Assembly: GCF_036669915.1 (NCBI RefSeq)
Contig: NC_089319.1
Coordinates: 558,001-622,000, forward strand
Length of the DNA stretch: 64,000 nt
Origin: Pocillopora verrucosa
Lineage: Eukaryota > Cnidaria > Anthozoa > Scleractinia > Pocilloporidae
Reading direction: 5' to 3'
Positions 33,373-45,460 of this stretch are shown here, in pieces. The notes under the pieces are model-generated. The model made no database searches, was not told the DNA's origin, and saw nothing but the letters and a program-made list of their open reading frames with translations. The position numbers and the translations under genes are program-made. The stretch's first letter is position 1, and each line of letters opens with the position of its first letter.

Positions 33373-36213
33373 TCACTGAAGAAACGTGATGATCACTCCA
33401 CCATGTTCATCGCTATTGAAACAACATTCATTCTGCTGATTTGTCCCATTGTTAAAAGATCCTCCCCCTCCCCCACAGGAAAACTGTTCATAAGCTCCAC
33501 CATTTCCTCCAGAGTAACCTCCACCTCCTCCAGCTCCACCGTTGCCTGTACGTAACCCACCGCCACCTCCGAACCCACCCCTACCATATCCACCATTTCC
33601 TCCTTGAAGATATCCTTGACCTCCATTTTTACGGGACTGTGTATCTTGCCCATTACTGTAGAAGCCGCCGCCGCCGCCGCCACCGCCACCATCTACAATA
33701 AACGAAAAGTGAGAAGCAGTTATCTCATAAACGGCTCCTAATTGACTACTTGTTTAAGAGCGTTTAAACGACGATTCGTAATATTATCAATTAAGTGCAC
33801 TTCTCAATTTTTGGAAGTTTATTTAAGAGTATTATTAGGTAGTCAATTGCTAGAAATTGAAAAGCTTATTTGGACGAGAGAAATGTAAATGAAGTGATGC
33901 CTATGTATATTGACGGATCGATGGTGAGCAGTAAATAAATGTGTACGATTTCTAAAAACTGAACTGGAAACCCAGTTGAACTTTAGATATTCTAAGAGGT
34001 GCCTCCGAGAAAAGAAAACCTTCAAAGCTAGAATTAATAATTTTTATAATTCAGTTCCGATAAATCTTATTGTCGTCTTCCTATCCTGGTTAACTGAAAA
34101 AACTGATTGGTTTTTTTTTCTTCCTTCTCCGCTTACCTGCAAATTGACCACTCGTTTTTCCTCCGTGTCCGTTGCTTCCTCCTGACCCCAAAGGCGAATT
34201 GTTCCCTGCATTTCCTGTTGTGTTTATGGACGCATCACATCCTGGATGTTGTTCTGACATATTTTTAATCCCCCCTCCACCTCCAGCTACGATCAAAGAC
34301 TTGTTTTCTCTCACCACGAATGTACCTCCACCACCTCCGGCATTTTTTGGGTTTGAATTCCCTTTTCCCCCTTTTTGACCAACGAGTACATGAATGATCT
34401 CATCTTTGGTCAAAATAAAGTTTCCAATCATCCTTGCCCCTCTTCCTCCGGTTTTGATGGTACTGTCCTCACCGTAGCCCCCTGGGGCTCCTATTGCTTC
34501 TATTCTGTATTCACCAGTGCGTGGCACAGTCCACAGTTGAATGCCGCTGGATAATGTTACTTGTCCGTCATGATCTTGATCTTTGTAATGACTACCAATC
34601 GAGTTTGGTCCCTTCCTTCCAATCATACCAAGATTTGTAAAAACAGCAGTAAATCCTGCGTAAAAACATACAATAAAAGTGAAAGTTATGATACTAATAA
34701 GAAATTTGTCCACATTTTCTTGCCAGTATTACCAACTACCGCTTGAAAAATATTCCTGCAGGTTGAGCAGAATAAGATAAAGGAGAAAAAGCTCCTAAAA
34801 TCCCTTTAGCAAAATCAAAGCAGGTTCATAGAAGGTTTCCATTCTCTTCCCGCTCTGTTAATGATTACGTCACGTACGAAACAATCCTCTACCCATCTGT
34901 AGATACGGAAACTGTGACCCCTCAGCCCTGAATCAAACATTAAGGTCACAAGAATAAAGGAAATGATCACCAACTAAAGAAACTCTTGATTGTCAAACAA
35001 ATTCTCCAGAGAACAGTATGGAGAACATGAATACTGATGTTAGGGTGTAAAGGGTTAAAGCAAGAATGTTTTTGAAAACTTTATAAAAGTGTAGTATGGT
35101 TAAACCCTGTCTATTTGCTTGTATTTTTTCCCTCTTGGGTATTTTTTTTTCTTTTTAATATACAGCTGAAACTGCGCAATGCATTGTTTTCAGGACTGGT
35201 GTGATTTTTTTACATCTTAAAGCAACCAAGGTTGCTACAAAAAAACGACAACTCAAACGCAAAATGAAAGCTACAATGGGTTAAATGTAATTTACCTTCC
35301 AAATTCATATCACAGTAAACCAACACTGCCTTCCCAGTGCCAGATGGATCCAGCCAGTATTTGTTGCTTGCGGTGTCTTTCCCTTCGCTTGCTGTTATTT
35401 CACGGCATGAACGTGCTGGTAACTCCCGTATCGAACCCAAGGGAGCTGGTACGGGTAAAAATGTTGAAAATAAAGTATTCGTAAGCACAGATGGAAAGGA
35501 AAAAGTGAAAAGCACGAGAGAATAAAAATGAGACTCGAATTCCATTCACTTGAATGTCCTTCTTTGGTTGTGAAATATTTCAACGTTCTGTCAAGCACAA
35601 CCCTCTAGGAAGACAGGACCCCCTCTCGCATAAACCCTTCGTTTGAGCTTCCAATTCTTCAAAATTCTTTACTGACCTTAAGCTTCTTGTAGAAATGACG
35701 CAATCATTTTTTGTCAATGTTTATACATGTATCACAGCTGCTTTTTTTTTAAACGGAAGTTAACAAATATTTAAACTTGAAAGAAAAAAGAAAAGGATGA
35801 AATTTTCTATTTTGATAGAGAAATTGATACCAAAGGGCACAGGAGATTGGAAAACACGGACTGTATGCAGCATGGTTTTTATTCAAAGCGCTTGTTAAGT
35901 TCTTACCTCTTCCGTTTAAACGGCGAATATAAAAGCACGCTGGGTCTGAGCGGAAATTCTCGGGTCTTGCATCCTTTGTGCGGTTGTTTAATTCACAGAT
36001 CTGTTCTTTTCTGTTGAAATTATAGCTCTGGCAGATAATTTCCCTTTCACATAAGATATTACAAATGTGAGGAGCCGCCACCGCCATTCTCTTAAAAGCG
36101 AAACCTTTGAGAGCCATGCCACGAATGTTAATTTCTACCCTGCATTGATCCTCAGCGATTACAGGGTTGGTGACCGAAACACAGACAAGAAAATAACGAA
36201 ATATCCACAGCAT
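33373..36213 (-). CDS. G4: secreted PAN, fibrinogen-like, glycine-rich protein without EGF
   Basis: Four coding exons: 35907-36213, 35296-35445, 34137-34655 and 33373-33692, total 1296 nt, 431 aa plus stop, all phase 1 with GT-AG borders. The leader MLWIFRYFLVCVSVTNPVIA precedes a PAN domain ([35 protein letters not shown]). The fibrinogen-like piece has [19 protein letters not shown] and YCDM. The glycine-rich part shows [37 protein letters not shown] and a second half with NECC and VIITFLQ. Compared with its duplicate G6, a segment of about 445 bp containing the EGF exon is deleted at about 34916; as all phases are 1, the frame survives. The PAN ends DPACFYI where G2 and G6 have DPAWFYI, adding an odd cysteine. 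No lesion is seen. Secretion is inferred; function unknown. Confidence 0.87.
34656..35295. other. G4 intron with the deletion scar of the EGF exon
   Basis: Colinear with 61367-61632 and then with 62077-62480 of G6; the EGF exon and surrounding 0.44 kb are missing at about 34916-34922. A second small deletion of about 30 bp lies near 35008. The rest is ordinary intron. Confidence 0.8.
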
Positions 36214-39200
36214 TTTTCCTGAAAAACGAAATTCAGTGAGAGGTACGGGCCGGGTATTACAACATCAGTGAATAAAATTGTTTCCTGAGGCTGACTGAGA
36301 ACAGTGGACAATTAGAATAAAAACCCCCTTTCTGTCATAAACTTATAAAAGAGGAACATGATTCGCTGTAGAATAATCTAAAAATTAGAGAGTTTTCGAA
36401 ACAAAAGTTAAACTCTGTAAAAGGCATTCGTTTAGGGCTTGATGTTTCTTTTGTATGAACTCAAATATTCGTAAACTGGTCAAGGATTCAAATCACATTA
36501 ATTTTCCATCAGTTGAGTTTGATTCTCTTCGAATTCGTGGTATTCTTTCAGCGAAAGAAGAGTTAGATTACAGTGCTACTCTATTGGCCTCTGTGTGATG
36601 AATTTGAGAGACGATCTATTTAGTTTTGAATATCCTCTCGGCTCACTTTTTTTGAGACATGTCGAAAACGCTTTTGGTTTGAATTAACACAAACAAAAAA
36701 CTTGTAGACAGCTGCATACTGGATAACGGGTCTGTTTTCAGGTTTAGCGTTGTCCATTAAAGCCCTCAGTTTTAAGAACATTTCTTCAAGAGAATTAAGT
36801 ATTGAGTTGGATCTCTTGGTATTAAATTGATTTCTTCTCGCAGATGATTTTATTTAAAGGTGGTATCTTTGGTAGGGATGTCAGCCTGAATTACAAAATG
36901 GGAGAACCATCTGTTAAGGCACAATACATTTGGTGTTCTCCCTCAAAAAGAGACGTTTTTGCGTGGTGAGAGCATGAAACTGTGCCAACCTACCCGGCAA
37001 AAATATGTCGCATGTAGCAGCTTATACGTCGCTCAAATATATCACCGTCTCTGATTTCCTTCAGTTCCTTGTTAAACTTTGGTTTACAAGGAAGATTATC
37101 TGTTGGAGTGAAGCTAAGATATTACGTACGCTCTTGTTAATAGAAAGGTACGCTAAGATGATAGGAAGTGGCTTTTTATGTTCACTCATATTTTTGAGAC
37201 ATATCTTTCAAGTATTTTCCTAGCCTCATCTTTGAAAGTTAAACAACCCTGAGACACATCGGAAGGTTTGCATAACCGGCTCCACGAATACTTCCAACTT
37301 CCTTCATGAGTAGATGAAGTCGTGCAAACGAAAAAAGCCCTCTATTACTTAATTCCAATCTGTTTACAGGTCGAAGAATTAAAACTACTTTCTTCATATT
37401 CTTTTCCCTTTTAAACCTCAAATGAAACTTAACGTTCTTATTTATTGTGCACTCAACATTTTCTTGATTCTTTTTGAGGACAAATGTTAATAACACGGAT
37501 GGATAGTTTCCGGTCCTTGGCGTCTACGATCAAATTTCATTTCCTATTCTCGGAAAAATTGATCGCGCTTCCCTTAGATTTGAAATTTGTCTCATTGATA
37601 ACCCCAAGTGTTAATCATAATCAGGAATTTTTCATAACAATAACTGACCACAGGACCGCCCATAAGTTATGACAACTTTATTGTGGAGCGGACAGAGCTC
37701 CCTGCGACTCAAAGTCTATATTCAAAAACTAATCTACCCAATTCAAAAACACTTCAGAACCAAATAGCGTGGAAGATAATTACCCTTACCAGGTGCTTTT
37801 AAAGTGATTTCAGTCCTACTGTCATGGCTCAGTTGTAGATCACGTTGGTAACGAACCTTTACCTAGTAGCCGAGAAACAAACCACCTAAGTGGCAAATTG
37901 TTCATAACACTTTTCCAATAATTCGCACTTGACAAAGGACCAAATTCCACGTTTCCGCATTTCTTAAATGTGACAGAAACATAGAGCTTCATGTTTCCGC
38001 TACATTTACGTTCTGCAGAAACGTGTGATACCAAGTCTAGGCGATTCTATCAAGTTTTCGTCATGTTTCCGGAATAGAAATGTCAAGTCATGTTTCCGTC
38101 ATATTTAAGTCAGGACGTTTACGCTGTTGTTCGTTTCCATTATGTTTCTGCAATGGTGCCAACTTAAATCTACTGAATGCATGAGACTCGCCGACAGATG
38201 TTGTCTAAAAATGTGAATATTTTCCTAATTTTACTTGATATGACGATATCGCTTCATGCAGGTTAATTTATTATTCTGCTTATAACAAGGGGTCAAATAT
38301 ATTTGGAATAGTTTTTTTTGTTCTGTTTTTTTTTATTTTCGTTCAAACCACCTATGTGGCAAATTATTCATGACAGTTTTTCAGTGATTCCAAATTAAAT
38401 TTACTGACCACACAAGACTCGCCGACAGATGTTGTCTAACAATGTGAATACTTTCTTAATTTTACTTGCTATGAAGGTATCGCTTCGAGCAGGTTAGATT
38501 ATTATTCTGCCTAAAACAAGGAGACAAATATATTTGGAATAGTTTCTTTTTTGTTCTCTTCTGTTTTCTTTGTTTGTTAATTTCATTTTTCTTTCTCGCG
38601 GCAAAACAAATTTATTCACTCTGAACAAAGACAGAAAAAGCCTTTTTTTACGAATCTTTGCGAAAAAATATAATCGATACGAGTTTTACAAAATTGGTAA
38701 TTATCCAAATCAGTTATACATGTAGACATCTTATCGATATCCAACACTCGTAGGAAGAATCAGCTTATAAAAAGCTTCTAAGATTCATGCTGTTTAGGGT
38801 GCATCAATTGAAAATCATACAAACTATTGTGGATACGTTTAAGTGATTTAAACCGGAAATACAAGAATCTTCTGATTTACATTTTTGTGAAATTTGAGAA
38901 AAGCTTAAGATCAACTTTAGAGCCAATTTGTGGCAAAGAGTCGCGTTTTATTACATGTAACATGTTTCGGCGAAAAGTTTAGATAACTGCGGTTTTTTTT
39001 TTTTTTTTAATCTTCATGTGGCCATAAGAATTAATTTTTTTTGTCGAAATTGTAGAAAGCTGTGTCAAGTTTTGTTTCGATCCAGCGGAGCTATTTCAGT
39101 CAAGTTTTAATAAGCCTCTCAACTTCTTTTTAAAATACAAAGGTCATGTTATCCATCTTGTGGGACTGAAAAGTCAAAAACGTTCATGAACAGATTACAG

Positions 39201-40843
39201 AGACGCGAGTAATTACTCTAAAGCAAACTTTCGCTGTAGGTTTCTCCTAAAACTTTTTCCCTAAAACTTCATCCGTTTGTTTTCATCTTACTTCAAAAAA
39301 TTGGGTAGCAAAATGACAAAATATTCACGAACCTCCTCTTAAATGTATTTGTTATCCAGTATTATTGCGAGTATTTAGACGAAATAATTCATTATACCAA
39401 TACTGGGAGAAGAGTCTTATGCGAATATTTCAAGGCCTTGTTAGGTTAATGAAGATAACAAAAAGTAATAAAAAACTCTTAGTAAACTTCAAAATATTAC
39501 TCAGACTATTGATAAGACATGACTATAGGAAAATCTTACCTTGTCCTCCTGGAATTAGTGAAGCCAAAACAGTGAGAACGAAGCAATAGAATACAGAGTT
39601 TGTTCTTAGAAAAACAAAGCCCGTTATAATTTTAGCAAACAGCTACAGTGAGTTTTTGGTTGCCAAAACTTAATTATTTTCTTTGGAATGTAGTTGGTCG
39701 GTGAAAGTCAATTATACATAATTCATATTAATGACCTTTAATCAGTTGCACAGAGGAAGTTGTTATTTAATATTTTTTCCATTCTGACTTAATTATATCT
39801 GAACAAGTGTAACATATGACACAAAGCTACATGAAGACTGTTTATCAAATGTTTATACGCTCTCCTCGTCCGCCCACATTTGATGGAATAGTAAAGACGA
39901 CCGTTTTATTACTGACCCGAAATTTTTGGAACGTCAAAGATGGATTTAAATTATTCCGTGAGGCCAGTTTTGTTCCCCCGCCGCTTTTAATTCAAACCGT
40001 ATCAGTCTGCTGTACAGGGAAGGTTGACGGACATGCTTCACTTCCCGTCTTTTTAAAGAACTTTTGAGCAAAGTTGGATTTTTTATCGCGAAACATTTAT
40101 CACTTCCTTTCTGCAGGAGATTGTCGCCATAGGAACCGACTCGTTTCGGTTGTGTTTAAATTGTGCAAGCGAATAATTTGCCCCATCCGCATGACAAGTT
40201 TTTATAATTTTGACTTCGGCTTGAAAGAACTAAAGCCCCGTATTACACTTTTTTTAGGGATCTGAAAGGGCTTTGGTATAATTTTATGGAAAAAGGGTCA
40301 AGATGTGAATCGTAGGTGAATCTTCCGTCTCTAACCAAGGAGGCAAAGTTGAGAAGGTGTGGAAAGTGAGGCAGGAGAAGAGACTGAAAGGATAAGGAAG
40401 CATAAAAACCAAAAACCAAAAACGAAGATCGGGAAATTGATATGGTGAACTTGAGGTTTCTCGTTTTCTCGGTGAAACATATTTCCACGTTCTTTCCCCT
40501 AATAACTTTGTTCACAATCAGTGTTAATTAGTTATAACTTAAGTGCAACTAAGTAAAGATCCATTACTGACATTTAGGAATCAGTTTATTGATTTTTAAA
40601 ATAATGTAATATAAATTGACACTACTGACTGAAGACTCGGAAATAGTAATTGTAATTAAAATTACACGTTTCTCTTCCTTTTTATGTAGAAGAGCTCAAG
40701 AGTCTCCTAAAAAGTTATTCTAAATGTTGACAAAAACATATCAATGTAACAAGTAAATAAAGTTTTGCGGAAACTTGAACGTGTCATCACCTTGGCATAT
40801 TTAACCACTTTTATGCCCTACTTTCTGAAGAGCGAAACAGAAC
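36214..40843. repeat. Upstream of G4: family repeats and a dead leader exon
   Basis: 36214-36860 matches 63399-64000. 37000-38600 matches 55770-56880, with an internal repeat (37870-38300 against 38345-38580). 38640-40340 matches 30420-31830 and 56880-58330. A decayed leader exon lies at 39540-39603. 40341-40843 has no recognised content. No gene is supported. Confidence 0.65.
39540..39603 (-). pseudogene. Decayed signal-peptide exon upstream of G4
   Basis: Aligns with the leader exons of G3 and G5 and keeps the donor (plus-strand cttac) and the frame FVLTVLASLIPGGQ, but the ATG has been replaced. It lies about 3.3 kb upstream of the G4 PAN exon. It could still act as a non-coding first exon; that is a guess. 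Confidence 0.7.
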
Positions 40844-40847
40844 TTAA

Positions 40848-41860
40848 GAGGCGATCTCTGTAAGAGTGGTCCAGGGCATTTCGCATCGGAAAAAAGTTTT
40901 CCCTCAAACTTTACCCAATAAACTATTTTTGGTAACAAGTAAATAAAGCCACAATATTTTTTGGAAATACCTCAAAATAAAATTTTTAGAGCTCTCAAAA
41001 GTCAAAGCTGCAAAAGGCCCTTTTTTGACCTCTTGCGACATCGAAAATTTCAAATGTTGAATAGCCCGGTCCTCGTATCACACCGCATGCAACAAAAAAT
41101 ATTTTGTATTCTTAAAGTGTGTGATATATAAGGTGTATAAAATGCATTTCAATTTTGATATTCGTTTATTCAGAGGCTCGTCATAATTTATTTAAAAACA
41201 CTCGTTGGACAGCTTTCTGAAATTGGTTAAAAGTACTCTTTCTTTCTCGATTGATATTGCTCAAGTTCAAACCAGACCATTAAAAACTCCGCTTGATTTC
41301 TGCTAATAAGATGTTTGGCTGCAGAAAAATATAAAAACATCTTGCACTTATTGATTTTCTTCGCCGAGGTGACTTCGAACTTTTAGCGATATTGCAAGCG
41401 TGACAGCCGATTATGCAAATTAGTTCATTGAGCAAACTCCGACCGTTTTATGTGAGTAGATCAATAAATCTTAGATTTTAACCATTTTAAGTAGAAAATA
41501 TAGTAGGACAGAGCTTTAAACCACACCGATTAATACTTTAAGCATTTTAAAAGGCCAAAATTTGACAAATTTTATTATCTCGTGACGAAAGACGTCAACA
41601 ACAACGTATCGAATATCATAATTTGATTAGCCCTCGCAAACCCCTTTTTTAAAAGTTTGGCTTCTGTTATTTCATATTTGAGTTCTGATGGCTTACGCTA
41701 TTCAAACCTGTATGAAAATTTCAAAATTAAACTACAGGATTCTATTTAGTGTAACCGGCGATAACAGCACACACTAAATTCACCGTGACCAGTGACTCTG
41801 TCACGTAATTCCATCGTGTAATTGTCCTGAATACTTCTCACGTCTAAATAAAGCAGCGAT
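40848..41860. repeat. Left terminal inverted repeat of the TTAA element
   Basis: Pairs with 44448-45456 in reverse orientation over about 1010 bp with scattered differences and small indels. Inner limit is the shared AAGCAGCGAT. Divergence is modest, so the insertion is not very old. Confidence 0.87.
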
Positions 41861-41995
41861 TTCTCGGATTTCTCGCTGAAAGGGAAAAAATAATATTTGG
41901 TCGTCACATCTGTCTGCATAACGGTCTCTGTTCCAAAGTTTGAAGAGTTCTTGTAAAAAAAGATATCGCATTCGCATAACGGGTGGACGTCATAA

Positions 41996-44091
41996 CTAGA
42001 TTGCATAACAACTGCACTCTGAAATCATTTCCTCCATTTTTGCAAGAGGTGCTGCATTTGTATCTTGCATTTTGAATGCGAGCTCAAAATGTTCGCATAT
42101 GTCTCTTAGCATCTTGACTTTGAGACTAGACAACCTTGCTTCTCTTGCCAACAAGCACACATCATAGATATCAAACATGATTGGATGTTTCAATCTATCT
42201 CATCCATTACTGTGTTCCTCGCCTCTCTCAAACACCCTTCGTCTACATCAGACGCGGATGCTTCTATCAAGTGGTCGTCTGCGTCGGTGGCATCACCCGA
42301 TTCTTGTTGTATTTTAGATTGCTGTTTAAGGCACAATCTCGAGAAGAAACCCTGAATCTGTATGTTGGATAACCACTCTGTTCTATCGAACATTCTCTCT
42401 CCATCTATTGTGCAACAGTTCGCATATCCTTTGCTACTTTCACTGGGTTTGGTTTCTGCCAGTGTCTCATCCGATATTAAATTTCTGTTTCAAGTACTGC
42501 CTGACGTTTTGCGAAAGCCGTTCACTTGCACCTCTCTTATGAAGAGCCCATCCCATGGGAAGCTTTGATGTACTTGTCAAGGGTTCTGTGGCCACTGCAA
42601 CCAGTTCAGTCGAACTTTCACCCTCTAATGACAATGACTGAAAGTAATGAACCCACTACCTCTTCACTTTGTCATAAAGACTTTAAGTCATGCTCGCAGG
42701 CACAGGACTTACATGATGAACTAGCTAGTTCATATGGAAGTCAAGGTCGGCCTGCGTCTTAAAATCTTCATCGCAACCAGGTTCAGGGCATTGATAGGAA
42801 CTACCGTCGTTGCCATCATTGCTTTCTCCTGCTGATGCAGTTCGTCGAGCAGTAGTGGGGAAAAATGGAATCTCCTTCACCAGATCCGTCATTTTTTCTG
42901 TGGAAAAATTGCAATTTTAATTTTACCGAATAAACTTTCCAGACCCAACATTAAACGCTCTCCAAACGCGCAGGCCCTCTTGTGTAAGTTGCTGAAAGTG
43001 GCAATCGTGATGTCCGAGCCCTCGTAGAGTTGATACTAGCTTACTGTTGTGATAGCAACCTGCTTCATCCGATCTTATAAAGGGCCTTTTTTATTCCTGA
43101 ATTTCTTAACTTTATGGTGACAAAGAGATTTTCTAGGACTGACAGCGCTGAAAACCAGTCTTTTTTACAGCTGTTAAGAAGGTCTACGTATCAGGTTACT
43201 TCCAGGCTTTCCTCCTGTCTTACAACAGCGCTACCCGCATGCCAATTGATTTCCCTCTAGGGAAACCATTCTGCTTGCTTTTCCCGGAACTTCATCGCTA
43301 TGAACTTCATTGTCCAGTCAACTATTATAAATGCTTCATCTCCCTCCAAAGTATCGAAAATTTGCAGCTCGTACTGATCCTGGTTTCTGCTCTCAGGATA
43401 TACTCTCTCCATTCAAAGGTCTTAGCGGCAGCATTTTTTGCTTCATACAGATAGTCTTCCGCTTGAAACCTACCCAATTGCATTGTGTACTCAGAAATAG
43501 CGCCTTTTACTTCTTCAAGAACACTCTTCAACATCTCACAATCCTCACACTTCACGTTGTGACTGTGACTGCATACTTTCTGAACTTCAGTGTCACCAGC
43601 ATAGCTCAGTGCAAAGACCCTACAGTGATCGGCACATTTGCTATCGTCCTCTTCGCAGTGATTACGGTATGTAGTCTTCAAATACAACTTGCTCTCCTGA
43701 AGCCTCTTCCGAACTTCTTTACACTAGTCCTTTTCTGCTCCCACGCTTTCCAATTCGTCTATAATTTGGAGAAAATCCTTGAAACCATCCGCTCCCTCAG
43801 CTGCAGTATCGTGTAAACCTCTATATAACACCATACATCTTATAAATGGCCTTTGACTTCTGCAAATTGACAGAATACCGGCTCTTTAGCCCTTCGGAAT
43901 CGCTACCAGGGTGTGTCGGATACTGGCACGCTGAACTTTGGCGCCAGAACTTCCCATAAGTCTGAGTCTTCTGCATCGAACAGGCCAGCCCTTGCAAAGA
44001 TAAGCTCTCCTTCTGTGAAACTCTCTTTTGACAAATGGATTAAGCAGAGATGACTCTTTATTGAGTCAGTACTCTGAGGCAAGATAAACAA
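41996..44091 (-). pseudogene. Decayed transposase-like protein with Cys/His cluster and C2H2 finger
   Basis: On the minus strand several segments in different frames line up in one order. An N-terminal part near 43905-44085 (GLFDAEDSDLWEVLAPKFS). A helical part (DFLQIIDELESVGAEKD, then TAG at 43724-43726). A cluster CADHC with CSHSHNVKCEDCE near 43535-43630. A segment DWTMKFIAMKFREKQAEWFP followed by TAG at 43257-43259. A zinc finger C-x4-C-x12-H-x5-H near 42731-42790 with an in-frame stop between its histidines. A part QGFFSRLCLKQQ, and a tail ending ECSC. From memory this order resembles a widespread uncharacterised cnidarian protein family that I believe is transposon-encoded; I cannot confirm it. 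The gene is dead. Confidence 0.65.
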
Positions 44092-44447
44092 ACCGGAAAC
44101 TCCTCGTGAGTCTGCTAACGAAGTTTCTGAAGAACGCGACTGAAAACAGGACTTCTTTTGGCGAATACCGCTTCAAGAATTTAGTGTTATTAATCCCAAG
44201 CAAACCAGTACCGAAAGAGAAATATGAATTACAGCTAATATAATTACGCATTTTACAGTATAGATATAGCTAATTGTTGGAAAAATGAGGTCACACGTAA
44301 CGTAATAATTTATTTCCTCAAAAATCGCGTGGTCCTTTTCCACAAGAACTCCCTAGAGTTCTGAATAGAAACTTTCATAAAGACAGGTGTGCAGACAAAA
44401 TTTCTCTTATTCCTGCCGACCAGAATTCGGATCCAAAAGGCGATGTT

Positions 44448-45456
44448 ATCGCTGCTTTATTAAGAAGGGAGAAGCAAATGAGGATAATTACACATGTACA
44501 ATTGAATTATGTGACAGTGGTCACGGTGTATTTCAGTATGTGCTGTTATCGCCGGTTACACTAAATAGAATCCTGTAGTTTGGTTTTGAAATGTTCATAC
44601 AGGTTTGAATAGCGTAAGCCATCAGAACTCAAATATGAAATAACAGAAGCCAAATTTTTAAAAAGGGGTTTGCGAGCGCTAATCAAATTGATATTCGATA
44701 CGTTGTTGTTGACGTCTTTCGTCACGAGATAATAAAATTTGTCAAATTTTGGCCTTTTAAAATGTTTAAGGTATTAATCGGTGTGGTCTTAAAGCTCTGT
44801 CTACTATATTTTCTATTATATTTTCTACTTCTAAGATTTATTGAGCTACTCACATAAAACGGTCGGAGTTTGCTCAATGAACTAATTTGCATAATCGGCT
44901 GTCACGCTTGCAATATCGCTAAAAGTTCGAAGTCACCTCGGCGAAGAAAATCAATAAGTGCAAGATGTTTTTATATTTTTCTGCAGCCAAACATCTTATT
45001 AGCAGAAATCAAGCGGAGTTTTTAATGGTCTGGTCTGGACTTGAGCAATATCAATCGAGAAAGAAAGAGTACTTTAAATTAATTTCAGAAAGCTGTCCAA
45101 CGAGTGTTTTTAAATAAATTATGACGAGCCTCTGAATAAACGAATATCAAAATTGAAATGCATTTTATACACCTTATATATCACACACTTTAAGAATACA
45201 AAATATTTTTGTTGCATGCGGTGTGATACGAGGACCGGGCTATTCAACATTTGAAATTTTCGATGTCGCAAGAGGTCAAAAAAGGGCCTTTTGCAGCTTT
45301 GACTTTTGAGAGCTCTAAAAATTTTATTTTGAGGTATTTCCAAAAACTAATGTGGTTTTATTTACTTGTTACCAAAGATAGTTTATTGGGTAAAGTTTGA
45401 GGGAAAACTTTTTTCCGATGCGAAATGCCATGGACCGCTCTTACAGAGATCGCCTC
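44448..45456. repeat. Right terminal inverted repeat of the TTAA element
   Basis: Inverse copy of 40848-41860; starts with ATCGCTGCTTTAT (complement of the left inner limit) and ends CAGAGATCGCCTC followed by TTAA. Confidence 0.87.
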
Positions 45457-45460
45457 TTAA

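Larger units (their letters stand above)
40848..45456 (-). mobile_element. 4.6-kb DNA transposon with about 1-kb inverted repeats and TTAA target sites (Kolobok-like)
   Basis: Outer ends are inverted: GAGGCGATCTCTGTAAGAG at 40848 and its complement ending at 45456. Both ends abut TTAA (40844-40847 and 45457-45460), the target duplication of Kolobok and piggyBac elements. The ends do not look like piggyBac CCC termini, so Kolobok is favoured. The inverted repeats extend about 1010 bp each. The interior encodes, on the minus strand, a damaged zinc-finger protein. Some repeat sequence near the inner ends is itself coding-like. The element lies between the G3-G4 and G5-G6 segments and is not shared by other copies, so it arrived after the duplication. 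Superfamily is an inference. Confidence 0.85.

Noticed and set aside
43239-43816. Long plus-strand ORFs inside the TTAA element
   Set aside because: The opposite strand carries the Cys/His and REKQ motifs in a consistent order; the plus frames are shadows.
44387-44578. Cys-rich plus-strand ORF at the inner edge of the right inverted repeat
   Set aside because: Its second half is the inverted copy of the ORF at 41746-42006, so the similarity reflects the transposon repeat rather than a separate gene.
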